From Ichthyophis bannanicus (Eukaryota; Chordata; Amphibia; Gymnophiona; Ichthyophiidae): a stretch of 64,000 nucleotides of DNA. This document shows, piece after piece, positions 43,549 through 53,521 of this stretch. The translations under genes were made by a program, and so were the position numbers. The stretch spans positions 899,713,309 through 899,777,308 of the forward strand of contig CM066035.1 of assembly GCA_033557465.1 (NCBI GenBank), written 5' to 3'. The notes beneath the pieces were generated by a model. The model saw only the letters and a program-made list of their open reading frames with translations, did no database searches and was not told the origin of the DNA. Within the stretch, counting starts at the first letter, position 1; each line of letters opens with the position of its first letter.

Positions 43549-46500
43549 GCCAGGAAGAGGGCCAGGAAGAGGGCCTGGGAGGGTGCCTGGTGCACAGATG
43601 CAGGCAGGCTGTTCCAGGCGTAAGGTGCAGCAAGGTGAAAGGAGTGCAGTCGGGAGTTCGCGGTGCGAGTGAAAGGCATTGATAGAAGTAATTTGTTAGT
43701 GGAATGCAAATTTCAAGAGGGGACATAGGGAGAGATAAGAGATGAGAGGTATTGAGGAGCCATAGAGTGAATGCATTTATAGGTCAGCAGAAGAAGCTTG
43801 AATTGGATGCGGAGCTGGACAGGGAGCCAGTTGAAGTGATTTGAAAAGAGGAGTAATATGGGCATGGCGAGGCTGGCAGAAGATTAATCAAGCAGTGTGA
43901 TTTTGTATAGATTGAAGGGGAAGGAGGTGGCTCACGGGAAGACCAGCAAGGAGTAGGTTGCAGTAATCGAGGCAGGAAGAGATTAAGGAGTGGATAAGTG
44001 TTTTGGTAGTGTGTTCAGAGAGGAAGGTGCGGATTTTGCCAATTTTGTAGAGAAAGAAGCAGCAGGTCTTAACTACAAGCTGGATATGCGCGGAGAAGGA
44101 GAGAGAGGTGTCGAAGATAACCCCTAGGTTGCGTGCCGAGGGAACAGGAAGGATAGTAGATCCATCCACATGGATTGAGAGAGGGGAAAGTGGGGGGGAG
44201 GAGTTAGGTGGAAAGACAAGGAGTTCAGTCTTGGCCATGTTCAATTTCAGTCATCGATGAGACATCCGGGCAGCGATGTCCAAAAGACAGGCAGAGATCT
44301 TGGACTGGGTTGCCGGAGAAATATTCGGTGTAGAGAGGTAGATTTGTGAGTCATCGGCACAGAAATGGTACTGAAAGCCATGGGAGGAGATAAGCGCATC
44401 AAGGCCTTGGGTATAGAGAGAGAAGAGGAGGGGGCCTAAGACATATCCCTGGGGTGCACCTACATGAAGCGGGGTAGGGGAGGAGGAGGAGCCACCAGAG
44501 CATACGCTGAATAATCGATGGGAGAGGTAGGAGGAGAACCAGGATAGTACGGAGTCCTTGAAGCCAAGCGAGAAGAGGGTGATGAGGAGAAGGTCGTGGT
44601 CAACGGTGTCAAAGGCAGCAGAAAGGTTGAGAAGGATGAGGATAGAATAGAGGCCCTTGGATTTAGCCAGGAATAGGTCGTTTGTGACTTTTGTGAGTGC
44701 CGTTTCAGTGGAGTGTAGGGGATGGAAGCCGGACTGAAGTGGGTCGAGGAGGGCCTGGGAGGTGAGGAAGTTGAGGCAGCGACGGTGGACTGCGCGTTCT
44801 AATAGTTTGGATATGAAGGGAAGGAGGGAGATGGGTCGATAGTTAGAAGGGCATGTGGGATCAAGTGAGGGTTTCTTGAGGAAGGGTGTGACAACAGCAT
44901 GTTTAAAGTCAATGGGGACAGTTGCAGTGGAGAGTGAGAGGTTGAGGATATGAGTGATGGAGGGGGCAATGGTGAGGGGGATGGAACGCAGCAGATGGGT
45001 GGGGATAGGGTCTGATGAACAGGTGGTGGGTTTGGAGGAGGACAGAAGGAGTGCAGTTTCTTCCTCAGAGATCGGAGGGAAGGAGGAAAGGGTGGCAGAG
45101 GAAGTATGGGTGGGGGAGGAGAATTGGGGAGGAGGGGAGGTAGATGGGGGGGTAGGGAATTGGAGGGTAATCTTGTGGATTTTGTCGTGGAAGTAGTCGG
45201 CTAGCGTTTGGGCAGAAAGGGAGGGCAGGATCAGGGGCGGGGGGACCTTGAGGAGAGAGTTGAGGGTATTAAAGAGACGGCGAGGATCAGAGGCAAGGGA
45301 GTTGGTCAGATGGATGTAATAATCTTGTTTGGCAAGTGCTAAGGCTGACTGGAAGGAGCCAAGCATGAATTTGAAGTGTAGAATGTCATCCAGGGAGTGG
45401 GATTTGGACCAAGCTCATTCGGCAGAACGGGCACAGATGCATAGGTAACGGATTGTGGGTGAAAGCTAGGGTTGGGGAGTAGATCGTTTGACAGGATGTG
45501 GGGTGGGAGAGGCAAGGGTGTCAAGGGCTGAGGATAATGTTGCATTGTATGAAGATAATGCCTCGTTGACAGACTTGGAGGATAAAAAGGTGGAAAACGA
45601 TGGAGAGATGGTGGAGGAGAGAGTCAGGGGATCAATAGTATGAAGGTTTCTAAATAGGACGGAGGAGACAGGACGAGGTTGGGACGGCGGAAGTTGAAGA
45701 GTAAATGTTAAGAGGTGATGGTCATATGAGGGAAGGATTAATTTGCAGAAGTTTGAAGGAGAGGAGATGGAGAACAATATTAGGTCACGGCAATGACCGT
45801 GTAGATGTGTGGGGGTAGTGGAGCAGGGCTGGAGGTCAAACGAGGAGGTAAGAGCGAGGAACTTTGAGGCATGGGGGGCAGAGGGGTTGTCGATGTGAAT
45901 GTTGAAATTGTCAAGAATAAGAGTGGGGGAGGAGGGATCCATAAAGGCAGGAAGCCAGGAGTCGAAGTTGGTGAGGAAGGTTGATTTGGATTTGTCTGGT
46001 GGGCGATAAATAACAGCTATTCAGAGGCGAAGTGGTGAGAGGAGGCGAATGGCGTGGACTTCGAGTCTCCATGGGGTGGCAGAAGGGGTTGGAATTGGTA
46101 GGAGGGAGAGAGTAGGAGGCCAACACCACCACCGCGACCAGTAAGTCGGAGTGTATGGGAGAACTGCTAGCCTCCAGAGCAGAGAGAGGCAATGGATGCG
46201 GTGTCGTCTGGGGGGAGCCAGGTCTCGGTCAAGGTAAGGTGGTGTAGGGCATTGGAGATGAAAAGGTCATGAATAAAGGCGTTTTTTTTGATGACTGATC
46301 ATGCGTTCCATAGGGCACATGAAAACAGGAGAGCGGAAGGGGGGAGGAGAGGGATATGGATAAGGTTGGATAAGTTACGTGTAGATGTCTTATCAGAGTA
46401 GCGTGGGGGTCTATTTCTAGGGTAATGCTGAGATTTAGGTGGGTGTGTCTAGGTGAGTGCGCTCTCCAAGAGGGACATGAGGGAGGGGAAATGAGGGGTA

Positions 46501-46850
46501 AATTGATGTTATCGGGTAGGTTATGTGAGGGATTATTTTTGGGGGTAGGGTTGGGGTTGATATCTATGGATAATTGAGTGTGGGATGAATGGAGGAGGGT
46601 GGAAGGAAGGAGGAGCGGGATGTGGATGAGATTATAAAAAGTTCCTCACGTACTTCATCCAATGTGAGAACGAAATTGGGGGGGGGGGGGGGAGCAGGGT
46701 TGGGATTGATGTTACCAGATGAGAGAAGGAGAAGGAGTATTAGAGAGCGAGGTATAGTGGAGATGGTACGGCGGAAGCGAGGGTGGGGCTGCCTTAAAGA
46801 GAGGGGGACTGGTTGAATGTGGGGAATGGTGTGAAGAAGCTCAAGGTGCA
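43549..46850 (-). mobile_element. L2-type LINE, about 3.3 kb
   Basis: Endonuclease, RT and C-terminal blocks occur in order on the minus strand, with a 5' leader at about 46850-46950. The 3' end is cut at about 43548 where D6 terminal sequence starts, and the (TAG)n tail of this family is absent. The C-terminal phrase HLAAPYAWNSLPAS matches the copy at window position 150. Pyrimidine-rich codon use reflects the LINE itself. Confidence 0.85.
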
Positions 46851-46851
46851 A
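43549..46851 (-). pseudogene. L2 ORF2: endonuclease and reverse transcriptase, broken
   Basis: The endonuclease has LILDNFNIHID (Gly-Asp of the usual GDFNIH box changed to Asp-Asn) and DHHLLTF (45942-45466). A 371-codon RT frame (45366-44251) has [28 protein letters not shown] (catalytic Asp of DLSAAFDTV replaced by Asn), [13 protein letters not shown] and [11 protein letters not shown] (Asp pair kept). The next frame (44244-43888) has MNMAKTELLVF and NLGVIFDTSLSF, and 43709-43549 reads the tail. The Asp-to-Asn change in the RT palm would itself abolish activity; stops separate the blocks. Confidence 0.85.
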
Positions 46852-47120
46852 GGCTAGGGGGCAGGATGGACCAGCTCACGAGCTCCGCCCTGGTGCCCTC
46901 AGGTGACTCTCCTTTGCCTTCCTTCCCACTGCTGGCGTTGCTCTTTCTGTACTAGTTCAATGTCAACAATGGGTAGCAGTACGGCGCAGGTGGTGGGTAG
47001 CAAGTTCTAGGCGGGTAGTGGGAGAAAGAGCAACGCCAGCAGTGGGAAGGAAGGCAAAGGAGAGTCACCTGAGGGCACCAGGATGGAGCTCGCGAGCTGG
47101 TCCATCCTGCCCCCTAGCCT
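46851..47120. repeat. Large inverted repeat (98-bp arms, 74-bp loop)
   Basis: 46851-46948 is the reverse complement of 47023-47120 at 95 of 98 positions by eye. The arms begin aggctagggggcaggatgg and end gctggcgttgctctttct. The left arm is the 5' leader of the minus-strand L2; the right arm is the same leader on the plus strand. Confidence 0.9.
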
Positions 47121-47920
47121 TAGAAACATAGAAATATGATGACAGAAAAAGACCAAATGGCCTATTTAGTCTGTCCTTCCATATCAACAACTATAACAGT
47201 CCCCTTTTTACCTTTAGAGATCCTCTGTGTTTGTCCCATGCTTTTTTGAATTCAGTTACTGTCCTCATCTCTACCACCTCCACTGGGAGACTATTCCATG
47301 GATCCACTACTCTTTCTGTAAAGAAATATTTCCGCATATCACTCCTGAATCTATCTCCCTTCACCCTCATACCATGTCCCCTCGTAGCAGAACTTGCTTT
47401 CAATTGAAAGAGGCTCTCTCCCTGAACATTTATGCCACGGAGGTATTTAAACATCTCAATCATATCATCTCTATCCCGCCTTTCCTCTAAGGTGTACATA
47501 TTAAGATCCTTCAGTCTGTCCTCATATGCTTTATAATGAAGACCACTAATTATTTTAGTAGCCACCCTCTGCACCGACTCCATCTTGTTCACATCCTTTT
47601 GAAGGTGCGGTCTCCAGAATTGCACACTATACTCCAAATGAGGTCACACTAAAGACTTATACAGAGGCATTATCACCTCCTTTTTTCTGCTAGCCATTCC
47701 TCTCCGTATGCACCCAAGCATCCTTCTAGCTTTTGCCGTCGCCTTTTCTACCTGCTTAGCTACTTTAAGATCATCAGACACAACCACGCCTAGGTCCCGC
47801 TCTTCTTTAGTGGACAAAAGTACTTCACCCCTATACTATATTGCTCCCTTGGATTGCTGCAGCCCAAATGCATGACCTTACATTTTTTAACCTTGCGCTT
47901 TCCTCACTTCCCCCTCCACT
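47121..47920 (-). mobile_element. CR1/Rex-like LINE 3' fragment with 14-bp duplication
   Basis: The 3' end reads (reverse) cagactaaataggccatttg with a catatttctatg tail. The fragment runs to about 47892, followed by about 28 bp of filler. The flanks ctgccccctagcct at 47107-47120 and 47921-47934 are a 14-bp target duplication. It is a 5'-truncated relative of the 21144 copy. Confidence 0.88.
47191..47637 (-). pseudogene. CR1-like ORF2 C-terminal 148 codons
   Basis: It reads EYSVQFWRPHLQKDVNKMES, then SGLHYKAYEDRLKDLN, KYFFTERVVDPWNSLPVEVV and FKKAWDKHRGSLKVK. It differs at only a few positions from the end of the plus-strand LINE at 23250-23690, and here the C-terminus is in frame to its natural end. 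The upstream RT is in another frame to 47890 and is truncated there. Confidence 0.88.
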
Positions 47921-47934
47921 CTGCCCCCTAGCCT

Positions 47935-48100
47935 AGCACCTGCCCTTGTGCTTCCTCACACCATCTCCCACATTCAACCAGCCCCCTCTCTACCTTCCTC
48001 ACTTCTCCCTCCATCCATGCAACGCCAGAAGTGGGAAGGAAGGCAAAGGAGAGTCACCTGAGGGCACCAGGGCGGAGCTCGTGAGCTGGTCCAGTCCGGA
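47935..48100 (+). mobile_element. L2 5' leader copies on the plus strand
   Basis: The stretch 47935-48010 (cttcctcacaccatctccca, cattcaaccagccccctctc) matches the reverse of 46800-46850. At 48023-48092 the module gtgggaaggaaggcaaagga to gagctggtcca appears a third time. So leader sequence of the L2 is repeated in both orientations around 46.85-48.1 kb. Confidence 0.65.
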
Positions 48101-48252
48101 GGCGATATGTGGAGGAGCGGTAAAGCCCGCTCGACCCCAGCAACTACGGAGCGCCGGAGCTCACGCCCCGGGCCCGCACCTAAGGGCCACGCCAAAGGGC
48201 CCTCTGGCGAGGCCCTCAGGCGCAGGCCCGTCAGACGCGGGCACACCTTGGT
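48100..48252. other. GC- and CpG-rich block
   Basis: It contrasts with the AT-rich surroundings and has many CG dinucleotides (for example ggagcgccggagctcacgcc). It lies between the L2 leader copies and the tandem repeat, and may be part of a LINE promoter or an unrelated CpG-rich unit. No coding is seen. Confidence 0.5.
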
Positions 48253-48598
48253 GCGCTGAAGAATTTAAAGCTGGTACGTCGACATGATTGGCCTTGTGGT
48301 GGGGAGCAGGGAGGAGCTCACCTGCCTGCTCCCTTCCCTGACGCCGATCGGGTTGTGCTGTGGCTGGCTAGGTGCCTCGGCGCGCTGAAGAATTTAAAGC
48401 TGGTTCGTCGGCCTGATTGGCCTCGTGGTGGGGAGCAGGGAGGAACTCACCTGCCTGCTCCCTTCCCTGATCGGGTTGTGCTGTGGCTGGCTGGGTGCCT
48501 CGGCATGCTGAAGAATTTAAAGCTGGTTCCTCGGCCTGATTGGCCTCGTGGTGGGGAGCAGGGAGGAGCTCACCTGCCTGCTCCCTTCCCCTTACAGT
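48253..48598. repeat. Three tandem units of about 123-129 bp
   Basis: Each unit has gctgaagaatttaaagctgg, gattggcct, gtggtggggagcagggagga and ctcacctgcctgctcccttc. The shared gctgaa starts at 48255, 48384 and 48507, giving periods of 129 and 123 bp. The third unit is cut before its end. Units are highly alike, so the array is young. Confidence 0.92.
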
Positions 48599-48599
48599 A

Positions 48600-48859
48600 G
48601 GTAGGTGACTGTTTATAGTGCATAATTAAAAAAAGAAATGGACCAAGATTTATAGTAGGTGATGATACGCTGACAGTATGATTGATGAAATACTGCAATC
48701 GAGTAGCTCCCCCTTAACTGATAGCCTATAAAGATTTATGGTATGGTCAATCAGAGTTGACATAAAATACATGTGAGGTAATGGTATAGATATTAGATTG
48801 AATACAGAGTTAATCTACCTCACTTCTAGAGGCTAGTGTAACGGCCTTAAATAAAGGAG
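48600..48859. other. No recognised feature
   Basis: AT-rich DNA, no coding and no repeat identified. Confidence 0.5.
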
Positions 48860-49880
48860 GCATAACACATGCGCCTAGGTGCCTTCACAGCCTAAGTGCC
48901 CTCTTAGAAATTTTCCTTCTATGAGCAGCTGAAAATGTCTTTAAAAGCACCTATTTTATAATGGCAACATAGGCACTTACATGCTTTTATATAAGAGTTC
49001 TGGGAGTCTATCCCCAATAATACACACATGTTCTCGTAACAAATTCACATCTGTTTTGAGGCACATGTAAAATGTACATGTACTCTATAAATGTACATTC
49101 AATCACTGCAACTCCACCATATCTCCATCCAAACTATGTCTCTGGGAACGCTTACATGTAGACTGCATAAAAGCAATTTACTCCTTTATGCATGTATACC
49201 GTACGCAATTTTATAATAGCCATTTTCTGCAAGTAAACTATACTTCACATGCATAAGATGCTTTATTAAAAAAACACTCTCTCTTGGGGGTAATTTAACC
49301 AACGAGACAAAAAAAAAAAAAGGGCACCTACTCTAAGTTTGTTTTTTTATATATAGAGGCCATATAAATGTCTATACGCCTTTATAAAATAAGCTCCTAG
49401 ATCCAGGCCCAATAATGCACAAATGCCAATGGACAAATTTACACCTGCTCTAATGAAGGTGTAAATGAGTTTGTAGATCTGTTCCAGAGATTCCCAACTC
49501 CAGTCCTGGAGGGCCAAACACCATTCAGGTTTTCATGCTGTCCCTAATAAATATGCATAAGATGCATTTGCATGCCCTGCCCCCATTGTATTAAAATGTA
49601 TCTCATGCATATTTATTAGGGATAGCCTGAAAACCCGAATGGTGTTTGGCCCTTCAGGAATGGAGTTGGGAACCTCTGCTCTATTCATACTTTATAAAAT
49701 ATGTGCATACATCACAAGCCCATCTCTGTTTTGCCCAAACTATACCCTTGGGAATGCTATGCACAAATGTGGGGAAAGTAGGCACACACTCTCCATGCAC
49801 TTACCTTGCTTTTATAAAATTGCATACAAATTTTCTGCATGCACAAGGCAAAAGCTTTTAAAAAAATTACTCTCAACATC
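48860..49880 (+). repeat. Two direct copies of a repeat of about 400 bp
   Basis: Anchor phrases recur in order: ccccaataatacacacatg (about 49012) and cccaataatgcacaaatg (about 49408); ccaaactatgtctctgggaa (about 49131) and ccaaactatacccttgggaa (about 49736). Subtracting the MITE inside the second copy, the offset is constant at about 396-401 bp. Tttataaaat phrases are frequent. The family is unknown to me. Confidence 0.7.
49485..49679. mobile_element. hAT-like palindromic MITE (195 bp)
   Basis: The left end cagagattcccaactccagt, then ggagggccaaacaccattca, is the inverse of the right end (caccattc...gggaacctctg). The terminal inverted repeats extend for about 75 bp around cctaataaatatgcat. 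The 8-bp flanks atctgttc and ctctattc agree at 6 of 8. It splits the second 400-bp repeat. Confidence 0.85.
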
Positions 49881-50104
49881 TAAATAGACACAGAGGTCTA
49901 AACTCAAAAAGTCACCATGTGGGAAAGTTCAACTAGACAACTGTCCAGTTAATGTTATTGAGATATAAGTGCAGTAAGATATAAATGCATGTTGAATCTC
50001 TAAAGTCAATTAGATTCAATCATCTAATCATCATAAGGACAACTTTGGGTAGCCAGTGCTGACTGGCTACAATTAAAATCTGACCCAGGAACATCCCCCA
50101 TATC

Positions 50105-50235
50105 ATCTAGTAACATAGTAAATAACGGCAGATAAAGAACAGCATGGTCCATCTAGTCTGCCCAGCACGATGGCAAGAGTAGGTGCACCTGCCGTTCCGT
50201 GCAGGCCATCCCTCCCCATGTCCCTGTTTAGGGGT
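50105..50235 (-). mobile_element. CR1-like LINE 3' tail scrap, reverse
   Basis: It reads aacatagtaaataacggcag, ataaagaacagcatggtcca and tctagtctgcccagc, the reverse complement of the CR1-type terminus seen at 424 and 23700. Confidence 0.75.
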
Positions 50236-51319
50236 GAACCCACCACTCCATGCAGGAGTGCATAAAATGTATCTGGCTATCACAGGGAAGGAAATTACAT
50301 TTGTGAAGATTTGTTCAGCTCAGAGTTAGACAAATATTTTAAATAATCAATCCCATACAATACATATGGACAAAAACATATACATATGAACAGGTTAGTG
50401 CAAAACTAGCTTTTTTACAAATGGAGCAATATTTCATTGTTTGTAATTTTCACTGCACAATAAAAGTACTAAAAACAGACAATATTAAATGCAAAACATT
50501 TTTTTCAAAAAATGCATTATCTTCCAGATAAAGAGGTTTTATACAGCAGTCTTGTCCTGGGTCTAAGACAAGGTACCCCTTTACACAGTACATAAAAACC
50601 CCTTTATAGTGGCTATATACAACCCTTAATGATATTTGAATTGGCTCCCTCTATTCGAAAGTTGTTTTAATTTAGCTCTTTTGCCTCAGCTGTGCTCTAA
50701 AGAACCCATGCAGCTGAAATGTGTGACCTGCTTCATAAAACTCCCGTTCTATCATCAAAAGCAGGAAAAGCTTGTGGGTCTAGAAAGGGCTGAGTATAAT
50801 GTGGAAGAAATGTTCACAACCCTGGAGAGGGTGGGCATTCCACACCTGATTCTAGCTATTGGTTGGCTTAAAGATAAACTTGTACTGTAATAAGGTAGAT
50901 GCAATCTGTATCCCTTAGCTGTAGACACACGATTGCAATGATAAAATGTTAAAAAAAGAATCCCTTAAAGCACAGCTCTACAAATCCTGGGCAACAAACT
51001 GCCACGGTGCCTAGAAATTACACCCTAGCACCAGGGATTTTATGCCCCCAAATGATTTTTTGTTTGGCAGCATCACACAGTATATACTGCATTTTTTACT
51101 TCCCCACCGCATTTGACCCTCTGCGAGTAACTTGAGCCTCGTGATGGAGGAAGTGCACTCTATTCTCGCAGTTCCAAGTCTTGCAAGACTTCAAAACCAT
51201 GAGATCAGCCTTAATTTCCTGTACCATGTGGCTCAAGCTCACAGAGAACCAATCATGGTAGAAAGCAGAATATGCAGTATTTTCTTCTGCAGCTGCAAAC
51301 ACCAAAGCAAAAGGAATTG
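50236..51319. other. No recognised gene
   Basis: An 84-codon open stretch at 50636-50890 (plus) has no family resemblance and no context supporting a gene. Confidence 0.45.
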
Positions 51320-51590
51320 GTGAGTGAGAGAGACTGGGTGAAGGCAGGGTGCAGGGGCTATGAGAGAGAGAAACTGCTGAAAAGACAGGGAGTAGCAGCT
51401 ATGAAAGAGAGAAGACAGACTGGCTGAAGGCAGGATGTAGGGGCTATGACAGAAAGAAACTAGGTGATAGCAGGGTCGGGAGCTATGAAAGAGAGAGAGA
51501 CTGAATGAAGGCAACATGCGGGGACCATGAGAGAGAGAGACTGGGTAAAGGCAGAGTGAAGGGGCTACGTGAGAGACAGACTTTTTCTGA
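51320..51590. repeat. Minisatellite, about 6 units of 41 bp
   Basis: The unit contains ggggctatgagagagagact and gggtgaaggcagg. Equivalent points fall at 51360, 51401, 51446, 51485, 51526 and 51567, so periods are 41, 45, 39, 41 and 41. Any open frame over it is the repeat translation. Confidence 0.85.
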
Positions 51591-52159
51591 AACAAAAAAG
51601 GAAGCTGCCTCAGGTGCAGCTATAAAGGGTCACTGATATGCTGTTGGTAGTGTGCTCACTAGGGGTAGGGGAGGAGGAGAGGGCCCACTGCCTTCTGTTG
51701 GTACTGTGTAATAGCACAGTGAAAACTTGATTTATTAAGCTTTTTCCCCCACAGAAAATAGGAATACAGTCTTAGTAAAACTAACCCTAAAAAAAGGAGG
51801 TGTGGTATGGGGTTTTGTTTTTTTTAAATGACGGTGGTACACACACAAACAGGATTCATCCTTTTGATTTAGCCAGGAGCCAAACAGTTTAAAAACTGTG
51901 TCTATGTCTGCCTTTATTTAATATACCGCATATCTGAAAAACAAACTATGTAGTTTACAATAAAAGCATAATAAAAAAATCTCAGTGGGGTCAGGCAATT
52001 AACCAACCTATAATGTATAGATTCACAATGTCAGCCTAAAGGACTAGAAGGCAATGTCCTCAGCCAAGGACTCAAACCTTGTATTTGATATTTGCCAATG
52101 AAAGGTTCAGAAGCCTATTAATGGAAGTTGAGAAGCTGAGAATATCAGGAGTAAACTTT
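51591..52159. other. No recognised gene
   Basis: Non-coding. A purine-rich run ending ggaggtgtgg near 51800 resembles a polypurine tract but no LTR follows that I can define. Confidence 0.4.
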
Positions 52160-52674
52160 CACTGCCATTGATATGGTGACATTTTACTTACCAGTTAATG
52201 TCCTTTCCTTGAGTCCTGCTAGACCAGTTCAGACAAGTGGGTTGTGTTCCCCTACTAGCAGATTGGTGGAGACAAAGAACCAATGAAAAGCCCAGGTTTC
52301 AAAGACATCACTCCCATGCCTCAATTCGCCTCTGCCACCAGAGGTCCCCTCAGTATTTGTCCAAATGTATATGGGAGAAACATGGCAAGCTTCACCCAAC
52401 TTCAATCATGGGCAACAAGGAGTAATTAACAGTTGAGAACTATGTACAGGAAAGCATAAACAGAAGGTTGTCAGCAGAAGATAAACCTGCAGAGCCAAGT
52501 ATAAAAATCATAGCAGACACAAGGGTACCGCAGCAGAAAAACAGAGCAAATACAGTTTCAGGGGCAGGCCTTCTTCTAGTCTAGCAGGACTCAAGGAAAG
52601 GACAACTGGTAAGTAAAATGTCACCTTCCATATCATCCTGCTCGATCAGTCCAGACAAGTGGGATGTACCAAAG

Positions 52675-53024
52675 TTACAACTCCACTGAGCAGGAAGAAG
52701 ACACAATAGCTCGCAAAACTCTTAAGCCAAAGGTTGTGTCCGCCTGCATGTGGATATCTAAGCAGAAATGCTTGACAAAAGTGGAAAGTGATGCCCATGT
52801 TGCTGCCTGACAAATGTCTGCAGGGGCTACCGAGCTCCGTTCCACCCATGAGGACACTTGGGCTCGAGTAGAATGGGTGCACAAACCCTCCGGAGCTGGC
52901 TGGTTCTGCAACAGATACACTAAGGCAATGGCCTCCTTAATCCAATGTCCCAACTAGGCTGCCACATCACTCTTGCGTAGGCCAGCAAACAGCACAAAAA
53001 GATGGTCTGACTTATGAAAGTAAA
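52675..53024 (-). pseudogene. D7 tyrosine recombinase, C-terminal part
   Basis: It reads FHKSDHLFVLFAGLRKSDVA next to D8, then GHWIKEAIALVY, THSTRAQVSSWVE (His and Arg of the H-x-x-R box kept) and CQAATWASLSTFVKHF. The Tyr position near FVKHFCL is replaced by Phe. The gene continues on the other side of D8. Confidence 0.8.
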
Positions 53025-53390
53025 GAGTAGTTACTCACCTGTAACAGGTGTTCTCCAGGAGCAGCAGGAATCAGTCCTCACATATGGGTGACGTTGGCAC
53101 CGACGGAGCCCCCATGAGGAGCATTTCCCCAGCTTTCAAAGAAAGCCTTTGGGAATGCAGCGCGCCTGCGCGGTCCCCTTCCCGCCCAAGGGTGCCATCT
53201 TGCTCAGTTTGATGACATAGCTAAAAGACAGCAAAAATCCAAATAAAGTATATGACTGCAACTCCAGGGGAGGAGGGAGGGTCGTGAGGACTGATTCCTG
53301 CTACTCCTGGAGAACACCTGTTACAGGTGAGTAACTACTCTTTCTCCAAGACCAAGCAGGAAGTCAGTCCTCACATATGGGACTCCCCAG
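53025..53390. repeat. D8 3' ITR plus internal complementary region
   Basis: The arm gtagttactcacctgtaaca to cacatatgggtgacg (53026-53093) is mirrored at 53285-53337. The block 53341-53384 (tctccaagaccaagcagg to cacatatggg) pairs with the 5' end at 57568-57605. Same layout as D4. Confidence 0.92.
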
Positions 53391-53521
53391 CTCTAGGCTA
53401 CCGGGAATCCAAAGCTGAAAAAATGGCTCCCTCTGAAGAGCCTCAGCATCCATGATAAGATTATCCTCTGAGAACGCCCCCGTACGGTAGTCCAACACCA
53501 GGGCCGGAGGGTAGGAGTTGC

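Noticed and set aside
48355..48600. 81-codon frame with internal repeats
   Set aside because: It is the translation of the tandem array of about 125 bp units.
51239..51595. 118-codon minus-strand frame with Ser/Leu/His repeats
   Set aside because: It covers the 41-bp minisatellite and shows only repeat periodicity.
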